Source: Candidatus Iainarchaeum sp.
GTDB lineage: Archaea; Iainarchaeota; Iainarchaeia; JAADDC01
DNA length: 5,164 nucleotides
NCBI GenBank assembly: GCA_030445695.1
Contig: JASUTF010000029.1
Location: forward strand, 1-5,164
Direction: 5' to 3'
The notes under the pieces are model-generated. The model made no database searches, was not told where the DNA came from, and saw only the letters and a list, made by a program, of their open reading frames with translations. This document shows, piece by piece, positions 4,145 through 5,164 of this stretch. A program made the position numbers and the translations under genes. The first letter of the stretch is position 1, and each line of letters starts with the position of its first letter.

Positions 4145-5086
4145 ATGCCACGGCTCAGAGAGGTTGCCCGTGCTGTGAGGGAACGGGCCGCCCCGAAAGT
4201 GTCAGGGAGCATCGCGTTTCTCCACGAGGAAGCGAAAAGAAGTGTTCTGCCGAAGATGGAGAAAAGTGGAACAAAGCTGCTCGCATTCACGAGGGAAAAG
4301 CTGGTTCCCAAGACCGTGCACGCCGGCAAGATCGCGGCTCAGTATGCAAATGATTACATCGCCCCAAAGGCCCAGAGATCACTGGCAGTTGCGTTTGCAG
4401 CGTTCGTGAGGGCAAATAAGAAGTCCGCTGACGTGACGAAGAGGTGGATCCTCCCCGCCGCGAAGAGAGCGGGCAAATACGCCATGGAAAGAGGAATCCC
4501 CCTCGCAAAAAGAGCCGGCAAGGAAGTGGTAAGAGTAACACGGGAAAGGGTACTGCCCGGGAGCCGGGCAGTGGCGAATACGCTCCTGGAGAAGACGATC
4601 ACCACGGTGGATCGCCTCGGCACGAAAAGCAGATGGGAGAGAGACGTTGCAAAGCTCTCGAGGAAGTCGGGCGTGGACAGAGAGACATTAGCACGTATTC
4701 TGCACGCATTTGTTAAAGAAGGAAAGGTAACGCTGTCGGGTGCCCGCTCTGCACTGTGGAATATGCATGAACACGCAAAAGGCAACAAGGAACTGTCGAG
4801 ATGGGCATTCCTCAGAGTCCATGAGGATGTAAGGAACGGGATAAACCCGCTCGTCACCTACAGGGCGATGCTGGACACGCTGAGAGAGGTTCAAAGGAAC
4901 CCCGAGCTGGCAAGAAATGCAACGCCGGAAAAGCTTGAAGCGGTATATCAGAAGATGCGTTCCAGGCATTTCCTGCAGAGCGCCGAGCCACCTACAATGG
5001 AAGAGATCCTTGAGAAGATGAGAATGACTGAGTTGAAGGACCTGCTTATGTCACAGCACCCGCAACTACCCCGACATGGCAGTTAA
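4145..5086 (+). CDS. Basic helical protein with 19-residue proline-spaced repeats, unknown function
   Basis: The protein has 313 residues, no cysteine, no signal peptide and no clear membrane span. I do not recognise the family. The N-terminal half (about 10-145) is built of amphipathic helical units ending in a [R/K]-x-h-h-P-[K/A] corner: RERAAPK (Pro17), KRSVLPK (Pro36), REKLVPK (Pro55), NDYIAPK (Pro74), KRWILPA (Pro104), ERGIPLA (Pro119) and RERVLPG (Pro138). Spacings are 19, 19, 19, 30, 15 and 19; the 30 equals 19 plus 11, i.e. helical periods. AKRAGK occurs twice, 15 residues apart. The C-terminal half (about 155-305) is helical without such repeats and ends in an acidic-basic helix (TMEEILEKMRMTELKDLL). 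Periodic prolines between amphipathic basic helices recall lipid- or polyanion-binding proteins, but membrane, DNA or RNA association is only inference. It has its own strong promoter and stands alone. Confidence 0.85.
   Translation: MPRLREVARAVRERAAPKVSGSIAFLHEEAKRSVLPKMEKSGTKLLAFTREKLVPKTVHAGKIAAQYANDYIAPKAQRSLAVAFAAFVRANKKSADVTKRWILPAAKRAGKYAMERGIPLAKRAGKEVVRVTRERVLPGSRAVANTLLEKTITTVDRLGTKSRWERDVAKLSRKSGVDRETLARILHAFVKEGKVTLSGARSALWNMHEHAKGNKELSRWAFLRVHEDVRNGINPLVTYRAMLDTLREVQRNPELARNATPEKLEAVYQKMRSRHFLQSAEPPTMEEILEKMRMTELKDLLMSQHPQLPRHGS
4178..4567 (+). repeat. Region encoding the 19-residue proline-punctuated protein repeats
   Basis: This spans residues about 12-141 and contains Pro17, 36, 55, 74, 104, 119 and 138. 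The codons of the units are well diverged (for example, the two AKRAGK copies differ at most third positions), so the repeat is old and kept at protein level. It is not a recent DNA duplication. Confidence 0.7.
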
Positions 5087-5106
5087 AGAGGCAGCGTAAC
5101 CGCAAC

Positions 5107-5115
5107 CTTTTTATT
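5107..5115 (+). promoter_or_regulatory. TATA-like box of the gene entering the right edge
   Basis: CTTTTTATT is centred about 26 nt before ATG 5138, the same spacing as the other leaderless starts here. It lies 20 nt after the stop of the preceding gene, so it could instead be a T-rich termination signal for that gene, or serve both roles. Confidence 0.5.
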
Positions 5116-5137
5116 CTCCTTAACTCCGATGGTAGGG

Positions 5138-5164
5138 ATGAGGAGGGATCGGCAAACAGTACGG
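5138..5164 (+). CDS. Start of an unidentified gene (3' end outside window)
   Basis: Nine codons are visible, reading MRRDRQTVR and open to the window edge. The call rests on the TATA-like box at 5107-5115 at leaderless spacing and on AGG codon use. An in-frame ATG at 5129 would add three residues but lies only about 17 nt from the box, too close for a leaderless start. Too short to assign a family. Confidence 0.35.

Noticed and set aside
4354-4857. 167-codon minus-strand open frame opposite the helical-repeat gene
   Set aside because: It mirrors a codon-biased gene with an excellent promoter; the antisense product is Ser/Phe/Leu-rich shadow sequence.

Overview
The window looks archaeal. TATA-like boxes sit about 25-27 nt upstream of several start codons, with almost no leader and no Shine-Dalgarno sequence. 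Arginine is written mainly as AGA/AGG, the SpeD is the short prokaryotic type, and one small protein begins with a sequence resembling the archaeal class III (prepilin-like) signal. I cannot name the lineage; moderately GC-rich euryarchaeal or DPANN-like thermophiles would all fit.

Layout, left to right. (1) The 3' end of an unrecognised gene (1-219, +). (2) A RelB/RelE-type toxin-antitoxin pair (339-799, +) bracketed by two copies of a 33-bp direct repeat (281-313 and 802-834). The first copy carries the operon's TATA box. (3) A two-gene leftward operon (2424 to 831): a radical SAM/SPASM enzyme with an N-terminal PqqD-like region, overlapping by 14 nt a 133-residue membrane-anchored protein with six cysteines. 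(4) A divergent intergenic region (2425-2714) with dense RNA structure: two 12-bp hairpins, an 8-bp GC hairpin, and an 11-bp stem that competes with the first two. A TATA-like box lies upstream, so it may encode a small RNA. (5) speD (2715-3140, +), a pyruvoyl-dependent decarboxylase of polyamine synthesis. (6) A TraB/ChaN-superfamily protein (3194-4054, +). (7) A basic, helical 313-residue protein of unknown function with a 19-residue proline-punctuated repeat (4145-5086, +). (8) The first codons of a further gene (from 5138, +), inferred mainly from its promoter.

The genes do not form one pathway. The closest functional unit is the radical SAM enzyme with its overlapping partner: an enzyme architecture typical of peptide or protein modification, translationally coupled to a small cysteine-bearing anchored protein. 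That unit, the structured RNA locus and the repeat protein are the most promising undescribed items. The toxin-antitoxin cassette appears to be accessory DNA.
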